Shown: piece after piece, positions 63,360 to 64,000 of the stretch
Position numbering within the stretch: position 1 is the first letter of the stretch
Layout: each line of letters opens with the position of its first letter
NCBI GenBank assembly: GCA_944472155.2
Contig: OX235274.1
Coordinates: forward strand, 40,112,052 to 40,176,051
DNA length: 64,000 nucleotides
DNA from: Trichobilharzia szidati
Taxonomy: Eukaryota > Platyhelminthes > Trematoda > Strigeidida > Schistosomatidae
Reading direction: 5' to 3'
Program-made: the position numbers and the translations under genes
Notes under the pieces: model-generated
Seen by the model: the letters and a program-made list of their open reading frames with translations, nothing else
Database searches by the model: none
What the model was told of the DNA's origin: nothing

Positions 63360-63770
63360 GAAGTCCAACAACGGATTCTTTTTGGACACATAAGTCAGGC
63401 TTCAATCGTTTTATTGCTATAGCTTCAGCAAACTTGAGAAGACTTGAGGTACTTTGTCTGTTAATTATTTTGAATGATTCCAGCACATCTACTTGGTGTC
63501 CTGTGTCAATCAGGTGTTTGGCGATTGAAGAGCTTAAACGATTCGGTCACTTTAACCGGAGGCTCCTTGGTACATGTTCACAAATCTGACGTAGGCCCTC
63601 CTCTCTGTTCTTCCAATGTAACTGCTCCCGCAGATACATGTGAATTGGTACACACAGCTGGAGGTAACATATGAGGGGTACTTGTCAATCTTTGACTGCA
63701 CCAATGAGGAGGTTGTTCGGGGTAGAGAGACTAATAATGCTGCAGGATACATCCTAGACAGGGCTGCGCT
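63360..63770 (-). pseudogene. PLE GIY-YIG nuclease remnant
   Basis: The frame 63552-63752 (minus) reads SKIDKYPSYVTSSCVYQFTC, ICGSSYIGRTERRAYVRFVN and MYQGASG: both GIY (CVYQF) and YIG (SYIG) strands and the RTERR/YVRF region are clear. After a frameshift the C-terminal blocks continue to about 63360 (LCVQKESVVGLQLPW). No RT is present upstream. Confidence 0.8.
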
Positions 63771-63924
63771 TAATCTCTAACCATATATATATATATATCG
63801 TAACACTTTAGACACCTTGTTAATCGCAACGCCTTATTTCACTATGGCGCTCTGACAATATGCTTGCTAATGGACAAACGTTTGTTAAAATTGTACACTT
63901 TTTATTTTATTAAAAAATTCAGGT

Positions 63925-63975
63925 TGTACGCAGCTGATGAGAACCAAGGAAATAAAATGGATCCAGATTATTCTG
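63925..63975 (+). ncRNA. PLE hammerhead motif, right arm
   Basis: CTGATGA at 63934-63940, a short GAACCAAG stem II, GAAA at 63949-63952, then TAAAATGG and ATC (63961-63963) as cleavage triplet. GCAG upstream can pair with CTGC downstream (63976 region) as an outer stem I. Core bases are canonical, but stem II is very weak. Confidence 0.6.
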
Positions 63976-64000
63976 CGCCAATGTTTCTTCTTTCTTTGTT

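Larger units (their letters stand above)
62845..64000 (-). mobile_element. PLE unit with inverted arms, runs off the window
   Basis: Arms 62845-63065 and 63785-64000 are reverse complements (acattggcgcagaataatct with agattattctgcgccaatgt; gtccattagcaagcatattg with caatatgcttgctaatggac). Between them the minus strand codes only a nuclease end. Same layout as the solo PLE units at 27466 and 40600. The right arm continues beyond the window. Confidence 0.8.

Overview
The window looks like a piece of a trematode genome, most likely a Schistosoma-type blood fluke. The grounds are: an AT-rich background; tRNA-derived short elements carrying hammerhead-ribozyme cores with the stem-II signature GTCCCAAATAGGAC-GAAA typical of the schistosome SM-alpha family; RTE-type and SR1/CR1-type LINEs; and many Penelope-like elements (PLEs). 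One 100-base N run (52103-52202) marks an assembly gap. I found no host gene I could defend. Almost every recognisable coding stretch is a retroelement remnant, usually with frameshifts or stops, and the long stretches between are AT-rich sequence in which I recognise nothing.

Layout: 1-3.5 kb, RTE fragments with an SR1-like LINE inserted in one. 4.4-10.3 kb, SINEs, an inverted SM-alpha-like composite, two PLE fragments, an SR1-like LINE and a second tRNA/hammerhead SINE. 12.3-17.3 kb, PLE remnants in both orientations and tRNA/hammerhead SINEs, one split by a LINE. 17.9-21.7 kb, RTE and SINE fragments. 21742-25028, a young, nearly intact PLE (RT plus GIY-YIG nuclease) with 351-bp direct terminal repeats, a 267-bp inverted copy and 12-bp target-site duplications (TSDs), inserted in an RTE remnant. 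26.9-32.3 kb, a SINE, a solo PLE repeat pair, two inverted SM-alpha-like composites and a second PLE. 32.6-41.6 kb, SINEs, RTE, SR1-like and PLE pieces. 42.5-48.3 kb, nested RTE/SINE and PLE-in-PLE. 49.7-53.2 kb, a decayed Gypsy-type LTR element across the gap. 53.5-64 kb, more SINEs, four or five PLE remnants and an RTE, with a PLE unit running off the right end.

How the parts work together: the RTE LINEs and the tRNA-headed SINE share the same 3' tail (GAAGCCCTATGTTCCACT...GGAAC), so the SINE probably uses the RTE machinery. The PLE terminal repeats carry hammerhead cores (CTGATGA...GAAA) placed to cut the transcript just upstream of the ORF. The tRNA/hammerhead short elements resemble retrozymes. 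Several are inverted composites whose outer ends are flanked by TSDs, so the composite itself seems to have inserted as one unit. These head-to-head hammerhead composites, and the PLE-derived hairpin units without an ORF, are the most unusual structures here.
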